Positions 9,062-17,444 of a stretch of DNA of 64,000 nt are shown piece after piece (position 1 is the first letter of the stretch; each line of letters opens with the position of its first letter). A program made the translations under genes and the position numbers. A model generated the notes under the pieces. The model saw only the letters and a list, made by a program, of their open reading frames with translations. It was not told where the DNA came from and did not search any database. The DNA lies in contig CAVRLX010000009.1 in assembly GCA_963721725.1 (NCBI GenBank), positions 310,001 to 374,000 of the forward strand. Direction: 5' to 3'. The DNA is from RI-153 sp963721725. GTDB taxonomy: Bacteria; Chloroflexota; Anaerolineae; Caldilineales; Caldilineaceae.

Positions 9062-9350
9062 TGGCACGCTCTATCCCGATACCGACGTTCCGCATACACT
9101 GACAACGCTGGCCGACCGGGTTGATTTTCTGGCGCGGCTTTGTTCCGCCTGGGATTTTGGGGTATTGCCCTACCCAGAAACGGTGGCAGAGGTGCGGCGG
9201 CCCGCATGGCGAACAACCGTGGATGCCTGTCAATTGCTTACCTCGCCAGCCTATCACCTGTTGCGAGAGTGGCACGATCTGCCGGAGCTGCCCTATCTGG
9301 GTCAACAACTTGCCTACATTCGGGACGACCCAAACTTGGTGTATGTATAG
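9045..9350 (+). CDS. Small hypothetical protein overlapping the nucleotidyltransferase gene
   Basis: 101 aa. The ATG at 9045 lies inside the last 17 nt of the upstream gene, which suggests translational coupling. The protein is acidic and aromatic-rich (M-S-D-W-I-D-G-T-L-Y-P-D; L-R-E-W-H-D-L-P-E-L-P-Y-L), with no signal peptide or membrane segment. I do not recognise a family. From its position it may be a cognate partner or antitoxin of the AbiEii-like protein; that is inference from context only. Confidence 0.5.
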   Translation: MSDWIDGTLYPDTDVPHTLTTLADRVDFLARLCSAWDFGVLPYPETVAEVRRPAWRTTVDACQLLTSPAYHLLREWHDLPELPYLGQQLAYIRDDPNLVYV

Positions 9351-9645
9351 GTGGCCTCGCAGTTCTAGACTCAAAATTTTTTGCGCTACGTGGACGGCAA
9401 CATACAGTACGGCCTGGAATCGCGCTGCGCGGGCCTTTGACTGGCCCCTCTACAGCCACTTGGGGCAGGCATTCGGCTACCACGCTATCCGCTCCGCCTT
9501 TTGTCCGGCTGTCGGCTTCTCGTTTGTGGCGGCGTCGGCGAGGGCGTAGCGAGGTAGTTCGCTGGGTATACCGAAGTCATTGATACACAGCACCGGCCGC
9601 AGGGCATAGTCCCATGCGGCCGATGCTAGCACAGGAGGAGGATCG
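9351..9645. other. Intergenic region, nothing recognised
   Basis: Frames on both strands overlap here, none with a ribosome-binding site or family resemblance. The last part, just before 9646, has the strong AGGAGGAGG of the downstream gene. Confidence 0.4.
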
Positions 9646-10713
9646 ATGGGTACAACGTCAAGCCAGCCGTCCATGCGCAAAAGCACGGGGGCAGCGTCGG
9701 CGTCCAACGGTGATCTGATTCAGTTTGCCGAGGGTGATCAGGTGCGCGCCGATCTCTCCAACGATCAACTGCTCCAGATCTACTATTGGATGATCCTCAC
9801 GCGCACCTTTGATGACCGCACCCTGGCCCATTGGAAACAGGGCAAGGGCGTGGGGGGGGCCTATAGCCAGCGCGGCCACGAGGCGATCAGCGTGGGCAGC
9901 GGCTTTGCCCTGGCCCCCGAAGACGTGGTGGCCCCCATGCACCGCGATCTGGGCTGCTATCTGCTGCGCGGCATGTCGCCGCGGCGCATTTTTGCCAATC
10001 TGCTGGGCAAAGCCACCGGCGTCACCCGGGGCCGCGATGCCAACCTGCACGGCGTCGGCGATCTCGATCTCAGCATCATCGGCTTTATCAGCCACCTGCC
10101 CCTCTCGCTGCCCGTCACCGTGGGCGTCGCCATGAGCTTCAAACTGCGCGGCGAAGCGCGCGTCGCCCTCACCTATACCGGAGACGGCTCGGCCAGCACC
10201 GGCGTCTGGCACGAATCGTTCAACTTGGCCGCGGTCTTTCAAGTGCCGCTGGTGGTAGTGGTGGAGAACAACGGCTACGCCTATTCCACCCCTGTGAGCC
10301 AACAGATGCACACGGAACACATTGCGGCGCGTGCAGTGGGCTATGGCATCCCCGGCGTGGTGGTGGACGGCAACGACGTGGAAGCGGTCTATGCTGTGAC
10401 CAAAGCGGCGATTGATCGGGCGCGGGCAGGCGGTGGCCCTACACTCATCGAAGCGAAGACCATGCGTATGCGCGGCCACGCCATTCACGACGGCGCGGAA
10501 TATGTCCCCGCCGAGTTGCTGGCCGAGTGGGAAGCCAAAGATCCGCTGGATCGCTTTCGCAAACGGCTGCTCGAAAGCGGCATCACCGACGAGGCCGAAC
10601 TCGACGAGATCGGGCGGCGCGCCGCCATTGAAGTGGAAGACGCAATTGAGTATGCCGAGGCCAGCCCGATGCCCGACCCCGCCGAAGTGGAGCATGGCGT
10701 CTATGCGCCGTGA
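9646..10713 (+). CDS. Thiamine-diphosphate dehydrogenase E1 component, alpha subunit
   Basis: 355 aa behind an AGGAGGAGG ribosome-binding site. This is the alpha subunit of a pyruvate/acetoin/branched-chain 2-oxoacid dehydrogenase E1. The ThDP motif runs from G-D-G-S-A-S-T-G to V-V-E-N-N-G-Y-A-Y-S, and M-H-R-D-L-G and M-R-M-R-G-H-A-I-H-D-G are as expected around the active site. E1 alpha works as an alpha2-beta2 heterotetramer, yet no beta subunit, E2 or E3 gene is adjacent, so the partner must be elsewhere. Substrate cannot be decided between pyruvate, acetoin and branched-chain oxoacids. Confidence 0.85.
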   Translation: MGTTSSQPSMRKSTGAASASNGDLIQFAEGDQVRADLSNDQLLQIYYWMILTRTFDDRTLAHWKQGKGVGGAYSQRGHEAISVGSGFALAPEDVVAPMHRDLGCYLLRGMSPRRIFANLLGKATGVTRGRDANLHGVGDLDLSIIGFISHLPLSLPVTVGVAMSFKLRGEARVALTYTGDGSASTGVWHESFNLAAVFQVPLVVVVENNGYAYSTPVSQQMHTEHIAARAVGYGIPGVVVDGNDVEAVYAVTKAAIDRARAGGGPTLIEAKTMRMRGHAIHDGAEYVPAELLAEWEAKDPLDRFRKRLLESGITDEAELDEIGRRAAIEVEDAIEYAEASPMPDPAEVEHGVYAP

Positions 10714-10714
10714 T

Positions 10715-10744
10715 TTGAATCGAAGGGCTTTCCCGATTTATAAT
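10715..10744 (+). promoter_or_regulatory. Promoter for the mgtE leader
   Basis: TTGAAT (10715-10720), an 18-nt spacer and TATAAT (10739-10744) lie at the stop of the E1 alpha gene. Transcription from here would give a leader of about 420 nt before mgtE. Confidence 0.6.
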
Positions 10745-10750
10745 ATCCCT

Positions 10751-11107
10751 TGCTGAAGTCATAGAGACATGCAAATAAGTGTCTCTGTTCTGTTTGATCA
10801 ATCCAACCAAAACGATCTGACTGTGGACTCACAACCATCTTTACCGGCAGATGCTCAGCCGGAACCGGACAGTACAATCTCCTTCCCCATGCCCTGCGCC
10901 TGTCGTTTGGACGATGGCGCGTGGCTTGCGAAGGATGCCCGGAGCCAATTGAACCGAATAAACGACGGTGACGGTCACTGGATACGACGCCGGCACGGTT
11001 CAATCTGGAGCCATGCCCGGTGGCGATTTTTGGATTGGGCCTGCTAAGCCCTTTCCGCGCGTCCGCAAGAGAGACCTGAACCGCCGACCACTCTGGTCGG
11101 CTTTTTT
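10751..11107 (+). promoter_or_regulatory. Structured leader of mgtE ending in a terminator: candidate riboswitch
   Basis: The ~360-nt untranslated leader between the promoter and mgtE contains an AGAGACA/TGTCTCT hairpin (10763-10786), a long-range 9-bp stem ATTGAACCG (10948-10956) / CGGTTCAAT (10996-11004), and a perfect intrinsic terminator at 11083-11107. A leader with terminator upstream of a magnesium transporter is the usual arrangement of Mg2+-sensing riboswitches. I could not match the M-box conserved GAGGCTCCT core or another known class with confidence, so the class is left open. Confidence 0.5.
11083..11107 (+). terminator. Intrinsic terminator in the mgtE leader
   Basis: GCCGACCA (11083-11090), loop CTC, TGGTCGGC (11094-11101) and six T residues. 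The 8-bp stem is perfect. It lies 66 nt before the mgtE start, so it probably works conditionally. Confidence 0.85.
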
Positions 11108-11173
11108 GTGCCCCGCGTCAACGGGCCGTCATCGTCACCCACCCAGGCCCTGCCCTGGAGAGGAGTGTGTGGC

Positions 11174-12526
11174 ATGAACGAGCCAATCACCATTGATGCC
11201 CTGCTAGAGCAGATCCGCGCCCTGCTGGCCGCCAAGCAAGACGAAGCCGCCGTGCAGATGTTGCGCGATCTCTACCCCGCCGACAGCGCCGAACTGCTCT
11301 ATCAACTGGAACCCGACGACCGCGCCCTCATGCTGCGTCTGTTGGAATGGGAAGTCGTGGCCGATGTTCTGGAGGAGATGAGCCAGGAAGAGATGGTCGA
11401 GATGGTTCGCAATCTCTCCGTGGCCGATCTGGCTGATGTCCTCGATGAGATGGAACCGGACATGGCCGCCGATCTGCTGAGCGAACTCAGCGACGACGAA
11501 GCCGCCGTCCTTATCGGTGAGATGGAAGAGTCCGACGAGGTGGTGCAGTTAATGGCCTACCCGGAGGACACCGCCGGCGGCATCATGAACAGCGCCCGGC
11601 ACATGCTGCGTCGCCACATGACTGCTCACCAAGCTATGGAGTTTCTGCGCGAATTTTACGAAGATGAGCATGATCTCTATTATCTCTATGTGCTAGATCG
11701 CTATCAACGGCTGGTGGGGGTGGTCAGCCTGCGTTCGTTGGTGCTGGCGCAACCGCAGCAAACCCTGGGCCAGATCATGGACCCGGACGTGACCAGTGTT
11801 GCGCCGGAGACCGATCAAGAGGAGGTGGCGCGGCTGCTCTCGCGCTATAACCTGCTGGCCCTGCCCGTGGTAGATGATCATGATCATCTGTTGGGGATTG
11901 TCACCGTGGACGATGTGGTGGATGTGCTGCAAGAGGAGGCCACCGAAGATATGCAGCGGCTGGGTGGTTCCCAGCCGTTGTCACAGCCCTATTTTGCCGT
12001 GCCGTTGCTGACGGTGGCCCGCAAACGTATCGGCTGGCTGCTTTTTCTCTTTGTGGGCGGCACGCTCACCAGTTCGGTAATGCAGCTTTTCGAGGCCGAG
12101 ATGGCACAGATTTTGGCCCTCACGGTTTTCATTCCCCTGCTCATCGGCACGGGCGGCAACGCCGGTTCGCAATCTGTGAGTACGATTATCCGCGCGCTGG
12201 CGATTGGCGATGTGCAATTCCGCGATGCGCTGCGTGTTATCTTACGCGAATTTACCACGGGCATTTCTGTGGGATCCGTGCTAGGCATCATGGGCTTTGG
12301 GCTGGCCCTCTTCTGGGGAGCTGGGATAGGGATGGCGGTTGTGGTGGCGCTCAGTCTGCCCATTGTCTGCACTTGGGCCAATATTGTGGGCGGCATTGTG
12401 CCCATTTTGGCCGAGCGTATCGGCATTGATGCGGCCATCGTCTCGGCCCCGCTGATCACTACCGTGGTCGATGCCAGCGGGCTGGCGCTCTATTTTCTGA
12501 TTGCCAAACTGGTGCTGGGGTTGTAA
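11174..12526 (+). CDS. mgtE: Magnesium transporter MgtE
   Basis: 450 aa, starting at the ATG at 11174 after GAGAGGAG. The N-terminal helical superhelix domain (~residues 10-130) has the repeated acidic L-x-x-M-E-x-D pattern. A CBS-domain pair follows (around V-T-S-V-A-P-E-T-D and L-P-V-V-D-D-H-D-H-L-L-G-I-V-T-V-D-D-V). Five C-terminal membrane helices form the Mg2+ channel with G-T-G-G-N-A-G-S-Q-S, a conserved pore segment. MgtE imports Mg2+ and is gated by cytoplasmic Mg2+ bound between the N and CBS domains. Expression is probably controlled by the leader and terminator just upstream. Confidence 0.95.
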   Translation: MNEPITIDALLEQIRALLAAKQDEAAVQMLRDLYPADSAELLYQLEPDDRALMLRLLEWEVVADVLEEMSQEEMVEMVRNLSVADLADVLDEMEPDMAADLLSELSDDEAAVLIGEMEESDEVVQLMAYPEDTAGGIMNSARHMLRRHMTAHQAMEFLREFYEDEHDLYYLYVLDRYQRLVGVVSLRSLVLAQPQQTLGQIMDPDVTSVAPETDQEEVARLLSRYNLLALPVVDDHDHLLGIVTVDDVVDVLQEEATEDMQRLGGSQPLSQPYFAVPLLTVARKRIGWLLFLFVGGTLTSSVMQLFEAEMAQILALTVFIPLLIGTGGNAGSQSVSTIIRALAIGDVQFRDALRVILREFTTGISVGSVLGIMGFGLALFWGAGIGMAVVVALSLPIVCTWANIVGGIVPILAERIGIDAAIVSAPLITTVVDASGLALYFLIAKLVLGL

Positions 12527-12681
12527 GTGTAACGTGGGGGAGAGACCTTGTTAAAGTGATAATTCACAGCCCAGACCATAGACAGCGCCCTGATTTGCCC
12601 CTTCCCTCCCTGGCAACTTTGCGCTAAAATCTCAACCAGCGTTTGAGAAATCAGAGTATTTTCGATGGAAAGAGGGGGAGC

Positions 12682-13239
12682 ATGACCAAGAGGGAATGGC
12701 AGCGACGGGTACTGCCCATGAGCAAAAATCATCAATGGCGTACCAAAGATGGGTATAATATCTTCGTGGCCGACCGAGGCATAGTGCGCTTTAACTATCC
12801 CAAGGAGTGGCTGGTGCGCCCTGCCGACGATTGCATTCGTTTTTATGACGCGGAACCACCCGCCGACAATTTTACCCTGGGTGTCTCGTACATCCGCCTG
12901 CCAGCCATAGATTGGAGCAAAGTCTCGTTGGAGTCACTGGTGCGCGATGTGGCCCAGAATGACGAGCGTGATCTGCTGGAGATGGGCGAACTTGTGCATG
13001 TGGCGCGGAGCGATATGGAAATTGCCTGGGTCGAGCTAAAATTCATCGACCCTGTGGGCAAGCGTCCAGCTTTTGGCCGCTATGGAATGGCGCGTGGCTC
13101 CAATATTCAAGTGTTGCTCACCCTGGACTATTGGCCTGAACATGCTCATCAGATCCGCCCAGTTTGGGACGAAATCCTGCGCTCGCTCGTCCTGGGGCGC
13201 ACGATTGCCGATCCCACCCAGGGCGACATGCTGCACTGA
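12682..13239 (+). CDS. Hypothetical protein
   Basis: 185 aa from the ATG at 12682, preceded by GGGGGAG. An ATG at 12718 is an alternative. Family not recognised. The segment F-N-Y-P-K-E-W-L-V, followed by beta-strand-like stretches and a late R-P-V-W-D-E-I-L-R-S-L, resembles small beta-rich proteins of the PsbP/DUF1795 type that often accompany secretion or redox proteins, but no signal peptide is present. That resemblance is weak. Confidence 0.6.
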   Translation: MTKREWQRRVLPMSKNHQWRTKDGYNIFVADRGIVRFNYPKEWLVRPADDCIRFYDAEPPADNFTLGVSYIRLPAIDWSKVSLESLVRDVAQNDERDLLEMGELVHVARSDMEIAWVELKFIDPVGKRPAFGRYGMARGSNIQVLLTLDYWPEHAHQIRPVWDEILRSLVLGRTIADPTQGDMLH

Positions 13240-13305
13240 TAAAGCGTAACAAGTCAAGGTGCTGAAGGTAAGAGAAGCGATGGGGAGATTATCGTAGTTC
13301 TGGAG

Positions 13306-13397
13306 TACCTATACAGGTACGACGCACTCGCCAAGATTAGATGGGTTGTGAAAAGCCTGTGTGGCGAGTGCGTCGCACCCTAGACCTGTATCGTTAC
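13306..13397 (+). repeat. Palindromic interspersed repeat, copy A
   Basis: An ~92-nt element with 18-nt arms (13316-13333 and 13362-13379) that are inverted copies of GGTGCGACGCACTCGCCA with one mismatch. Outer ATACAGGT/ACCTGTAT arms lie at 13311-13318 and 13384-13391. The ~28-nt centre is nearly identical to copy D (61171-61263). Confidence 0.8.
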
Positions 13398-13456
13398 GTT
13401 CTGGAAATCTCCCAATCTCTATGCCTTACCTTCATGACATTGAAAATTTCTACTCC

Positions 13457-14623
13457 CTACTTCCCGATCCCTTTCAAGCGTTCCCCCGCCGCCAACAGCG
13501 TTTCGATCTTCTTGGGGAAGGCAAAACGTACCACCCCCTCGCCATAGCCCGGCAGCGAATAAAAATTCGTGCCGCCCACCACCGCCACGCCAATGTCCGT
13601 AGTCAGCCAACGGGCAAAGCGCTCACAATTCCACTGGGCCTGGGGTGCATCAATATTCGTATAGTCGGCCAAAATGTAGTAGGCCCCCTCTGGCGGTGCA
13701 GCCACAAAGCCCGCCTCTTCGAGTACGCCCATCATTGTATCGCGACGGCGCGCATAATCGGCGCGCACGCCTTCGTAATAACTTTCGGGCAACGCCATCG
13801 CCACTGCCGCCGCCGCTTGTAATGGCGTGGGCGCACAGATCGTCATATAGTCGTGAATGGGGCGAATGGCACGCGAGAGCGCAGCCGGGGCAATAATATA
13901 GCCCAGCCGCCAGCCCGTGATGGCAAAGCTTTTGCTCAGCCCGCCCACGGTGACCGTGCGATCGCGTAGTTCCGCGCGACTGCCGGGCGAAACATGCTGG
14001 CGACCATCATAGAGAATGCGGTCGTAGATCTCGTCGGTGATCAGCACCAGATCGTGGCGGGTGACAACGTCGATCACCGCCGCCATCTCTTCTTCGTCAA
14101 AGACGCGCCCGGTGGGGTTGTGGGGCGTGTTGAGCAGCAGCGCGCGCGTACGCGGCGTCACCGCGGCGGCCAACCGTTCGCCATCCAGCCGATAGTCGGG
14201 GGCTTCCAACGGGACCGCTACGGGATTTGCACCGGCCAGCACTGCCGCTGGGCGGAAATTCTCGTGGGCCGGTTCGAGGATGATCACCTCGTCGCCAGGG
14301 TCGAGCAACGCCAGCATGGCCGCAGTGATGCCCTCGGTGACGCCACAAACCACGGTAACATGCACCGCCGGATCGACTTCCCAGCCCAAGATGCCGGTAT
14401 AATGGCGGGCCAGGGCGTTGCGCAACGCTGGATAGCCCCAAGTCACGGTGTATTGGTTGGCTGCGCCGCGGATGGCCTCCACCGCCGCCTCGACAATGAC
14501 CGAGGGCGGGTCAAAATCAGGAAAACCCTGGCTCAGGTTAATGGCGTTGTGCGCCATTGCCAGCCGGGTCATATCGCGGATCTGCGATTCACGGAATTGG
14601 GTGGTGCGGGTGGCAACATGCAC
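13457..14623 (-). CDS. PLP-dependent aminotransferase, class I/II
   Basis: 388 aa. The start is a GTG at 14623 with GGGAGAG six nt upstream. Family landmarks: N-L-S-Q-G-F-P-D-F-D-P-P near the N-terminus, N-T-P-H-N-P-T-G-R-V with the cofactor-contacting Asn, L-I-T-D-E-I-Y-D-R with the Asp/Tyr pair, and G-G-L-S-K-S-F-A-I-T-G-W-R-L-G-Y carrying the Schiff-base Lys. These are typical of aspartate or kynurenine-type fold I aminotransferases. The substrate is uncertain. It stands alone between two copies of the palindromic repeat (A and B). Confidence 0.88.
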   Translation of the reverse strand: MHVATRTTQFRESQIRDMTRLAMAHNAINLSQGFPDFDPPSVIVEAAVEAIRGAANQYTVTWGYPALRNALARHYTGILGWEVDPAVHVTVVCGVTEGITAAMLALLDPGDEVIILEPAHENFRPAAVLAGANPVAVPLEAPDYRLDGERLAAAVTPRTRALLLNTPHNPTGRVFDEEEMAAVIDVVTRHDLVLITDEIYDRILYDGRQHVSPGSRAELRDRTVTVGGLSKSFAITGWRLGYIIAPAALSRAIRPIHDYMTICAPTPLQAAAAVAMALPESYYEGVRADYARRRDTMMGVLEEAGFVAAPPEGAYYILADYTNIDAPQAQWNCERFARWLTTDIGVAVVGGTNFYSLPGYGEGVVRFAFPKKIETLLAAGERLKGIGK

Positions 14624-15038
14624 GGCAATCTCTCCCTGCTAACTATGTTTACAAAATAACCGCAGAGGGACACAGAGAAGGTTGGGCGTTTCTTTGCGAG
14701 CTTTGCGGTCTATTGGAAGGGCAATTCAGCGCGGCATTGTACCGTACACCGCGGCAATCTGCAACGGCGTGACCAAAAAATAGAACGCGGATTGTATTTA
14801 TACAGGTCTAGGGTGCGATGCACTCGTCATACAAGCTTTCACATCCAATCCAGCCCTGGCGAGTGCCTCGCACCTGGTTAGTTACCGCAGATCTGCGGAT
14901 TGGTGCGAAGTGATCGGCTCTAATTCGCCCAACCCATACAGTCAAAATAGCTGCCCAGTCTCTCGCTTCTTTTACGATTCACGGGGGTCCGTCTATACTG
15001 AGTGGCTGAATTTTTGGACACACAACCAAGGAGTTACT
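14624..15038. other. Intergenic region with repeats
   Basis: Between divergent genes. Positions ~14658-14720 hold CGCAGAG/TTTGCGAGCTTTGCGG words like those of the CGCAAAG-type repeats at 35.7, 38.1 and 41.3 kb, and 14797-14885 is palindromic repeat copy B. No gene seen. Confidence 0.5.
14797..14885 (-). repeat. Palindromic interspersed repeat, copy B (inverted orientation)
   Basis: Arms 14812-14829 and 14857-14874 are diverged versions of the same inverted 18-mer as copy A. The element reads in the opposite orientation: ATACAGGTCTAGGGTGCGA on this strand corresponds to the reverse complement of copy A's right end. Confidence 0.7.
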
Positions 15039-16040
15039 ATGCAAAAATCTGTGGCAAAGCCCGTAGCCGAATCATCCACCGCGCACGAACCCGCCGAGAT
15101 CGAGTTGGGCCGTAAACGGTCGCCCTTGGAATACGGCGGGCTGGCCCTGCGCGGTTTTCTCATGGGCGCGGCGGACGTGGTCCCTGGTGTTTCTGGTGGG
15201 ACAATGGCCTTTATTTTGGGGATCTATGAAGAGCTAATCCTCAGCATTCGCGCCGCCGCCCGCCCCCCCTTTTGGCGGGCACTGCTCAAACTGCGTATTC
15301 CCGACGCCTTGAAGGCGGTCAATGCTGGCTTTTTAATCGCTGTGTTGAGCGGCATTTTGTTGGCGATCTTTACCCTGGCCCAGGGGTTGGAATGGCTGCT
15401 GACCAATCAGCCTGTCTATCTGTGGAGCTTCTTTTTTGGGCTGGTCCTGGCCTCGGTGGTAACGGTGAGTGATCGCGTGAAACACTGGACGCCATCGCTA
15501 CTACTGGCAGCGTTGGCCGGCGCAGTGGCCGCCTACATTCTTGTGGGGTTGGTTCCCGTACAGACGCCAGAAACATGGTGGTTTTTGATCCTCAGCGGCG
15601 CGCTTGCCATCTGCGCCATGATCTTGCCGGGCATCTCTGGTGCGTTTATCTTGGTGCTACTGGGCAAATATCAATATGTGCTGGGGGCCGTCAACGCGCG
15701 TGATTTTGTCACCGTGGGCATGGTGGGCATCGGCGCAGTGGTTGGGCTGATCTGCTTTGCCCAGGTCTTGGGCTGGCTCTTCAAACGCTACCATGACGTC
15801 ACCGTCGCCATCCTCATCGGGCTGATGGTGGGCAGCTTACGCAAGATCTGGCCGTGGAAAGAGGTGGTCGCCTTTATCACCGACCGCCACGGCGAACGCA
15901 TCCCCACTGTTGAGCATAACATCCTCCCTGCACTCACCGTCAACGGCAGCTTCAACATGGAAATTGCCATCGCCCTGGGACTGGTGATTCTCGCCTTCGT
16001 GCTGGTGATCGTGATTGAGCGAGTGGCAAACCGCGTCTAA
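15039..16040 (+). CDS. DUF368 membrane protein (polyprenyl-phosphate transporter family, PopT-like)
   Basis: 333 aa from the ATG at 15039 behind AAGGAG. After a ~35-residue charged N-terminus the protein is almost wholly hydrophobic, with about nine membrane segments. Two half-repeats each carry the DUF368 signature: G-A-A-D-V-V-P-G-V-S-G-G-T near residue 48, and I-L-P-G-I-S-G-A-F in the second half. DUF368 proteins are reported as undecaprenyl-phosphate flippases that recycle the cell-envelope lipid carrier. Transcription ends at the hairpin directly after the stop. Confidence 0.85.
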   Translation: MQKSVAKPVAESSTAHEPAEIELGRKRSPLEYGGLALRGFLMGAADVVPGVSGGTMAFILGIYEELILSIRAAARPPFWRALLKLRIPDALKAVNAGFLIAVLSGILLAIFTLAQGLEWLLTNQPVYLWSFFFGLVLASVVTVSDRVKHWTPSLLLAALAGAVAAYILVGLVPVQTPETWWFLILSGALAICAMILPGISGAFILVLLGKYQYVLGAVNARDFVTVGMVGIGAVVGLICFAQVLGWLFKRYHDVTVAILIGLMVGSLRKIWPWKEVVAFITDRHGERIPTVEHNILPALTVNGSFNMEIAIALGLVILAFVLVIVIERVANRV

Positions 16041-16085
16041 ATTTGGGTGATGGGGGGCTAGGATTATCCCCATCACCCAAAACTT
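16041..16085 (+). terminator. Strong terminator after the DUF368 gene
   Basis: TTTGGGTGATGGGG (16041-16054) is perfectly inverted as CCCCATCACCCAAA (16067-16080) and is followed by ACTTTTT. Confidence 0.85.
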
Positions 16086-16226
16086 TTTCCTTCCTTGCAC
16101 CCCGCCTCGCCCCGTGGCACAATAAAGCCCCGATCCCGACAGTAGCCTCCCCCGGCTGCTCTATTTTTCATCGCCCCTAGACGTCGCTCCCTTCCATCGC
16201 CCCTTATGGACCCCGGAGGTCTATCC

Positions 16227-17441
16227 ATGCAATCCTACCTGAATTTGGATCTGTTGGTCGATGTACAAGGCGATCAATATCAAGTCCGTGTGCTGGAATC
16301 GCCGGCGGGCGAGGCCAGCCATACCTTCACGTTGCCCTTCTCCGCCGCCGAGTTGCAAGGCTTTTGGGCAAAGGTGGGGCGAACCGCGCCGGGCCGTGGG
16401 GATCTCTTCCGCGCCGAGGAATTTGGCAATGGACTTTTTACTACTCTCTTTGGCGGGGAGGTCGAGTCGATCTTGCGGCGCAGCCTGGACCGTGCAACCG
16501 CGGCCAACGCCAATCTGCGCGTGCGTCTACGCTTGGATGGCGTCCCCGAACTGGCTGATCTGCCCTGGGAACTGCTCTATGACGGCGAGGCCAGCCGTTT
16601 TTTGTTGCTCTCTAAACGAGTGCAACTCCTACGCTATCTACCCCTGGCCGCACCGCCGCCGCCATTGCACGTTGATCTGCCGCTGCAAATTCTGGCCCTA
16701 ATCGCCAATGTGCCGGGTCTCCCCCCGCTCGACGAAGCCGCCGAACTAGACCGCTTAAAAGAGGGGCTGGCCCCGCTGCTGGCTGAGAATTTGGTGACAC
16801 TGCACACGTTGACAAAGCCCACCCTTTCCACGCTTCAACGCCACCTGCGCCGTCACCCCACGCACATTTTGCATTTTGTGGGCCACGGCTTCTGGGACGC
16901 AGAGACGAACCAAAGCGGTCTGGTGTTGACCGACGCCAACGGCGCGGCCCAAGCCGTGGACGGCAAACGGCTGGGTATCTTGTTGGCCGACCACGATCCG
17001 TTGCGGCTGGTGCTGCTCAATGCCTGCGAAAGCGGGCGCATCCTCGCATCGGACGACCCGTTGCAGCCCTATCCCGACGTGGCCCGGCGGCTGATCCAAC
17101 AGGGCATCCCCGCTGTAATCGCCATGCAGCATGAGATTTCTGACGGCGCGGCCATTGACTTTAGCGGCCAATTCTACGCTGCACTGGCCGACGGCTATCC
17201 CCTGGACGGTGCGCTGGCCGAAGGGCGCAAGGCGATCTCGCTGGCGGGTAACGAACTGGAATGGGCCACGCCAGTGCTCTACACGCGCTCGCCCGATAGC
17301 CAGCTCTTCCAGATCGGAGCGGACGAAGCCCCCCCAACCGAGATCCCCCCAGCCCAGACCGGCGGCGTGAGCATCAACATTGCCACAGAAGGCGGCAAGA
17401 TCGAAGGCTCGCAGATCAACTTTGGCGATGTGAAAGGATAG
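16227..17441 (+). CDS. CHAT-domain (caspase-like) protease
   Basis: 404 aa from the ATG at 16227, chosen over the ATG at 16206 because CCGGAGG lies between them. CHAT domains are clan CD cysteine proteases related to caspases. The catalytic His is in H-F-V-G-H-G (His220) and the catalytic Cys in L-N-A-C-E-S-G (Cys267), both with canonical surroundings. L-A-D-L-P-W-E-L-L-Y (about residue 110) is the usual N-terminal CHAT-associated element. The last ~26 residues form a Gly/Asn-rich beta motif that recurs inside the ATPase encoded 3 nt downstream. It is the first gene of a three-gene operon, with a weak promoter (TTGCAC, 17 nt, CACAAT) at 16095-16123. Likely role: effector protease unleashed by the downstream STAND/TPR proteins (inference). 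Confidence 0.85.
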   Translation: MQSYLNLDLLVDVQGDQYQVRVLESPAGEASHTFTLPFSAAELQGFWAKVGRTAPGRGDLFRAEEFGNGLFTTLFGGEVESILRRSLDRATAANANLRVRLRLDGVPELADLPWELLYDGEASRFLLLSKRVQLLRYLPLAAPPPPLHVDLPLQILALIANVPGLPPLDEAAELDRLKEGLAPLLAENLVTLHTLTKPTLSTLQRHLRRHPTHILHFVGHGFWDAETNQSGLVLTDANGAAQAVDGKRLGILLADHDPLRLVLLNACESGRILASDDPLQPYPDVARRLIQQGIPAVIAMQHEISDGAAIDFSGQFYAALADGYPLDGALAEGRKAISLAGNELEWATPVLYTRSPDSQLFQIGADEAPPTEIPPAQTGGVSINIATEGGKIEGSQINFGDVKG

Positions 17442-17444
17442 ATC

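Noticed and set aside
9477..9707. Minus-strand frame upstream of the E1 alpha gene
   Set aside because: It covers the strong ribosome-binding site and start of the E1 alpha gene; codon use and content look like an antisense shadow.
10769..11047. Frame inside the mgtE leader
   Set aside because: It runs through the long-range helix of the leader, has no ribosome-binding site and no resemblance to a family.
13341..13547. Shared N-terminal peptide between frames at 13341 and 61224
   Set aside because: The matching peptide is the translation of palindromic repeat copies A and D, not a conserved protein domain.
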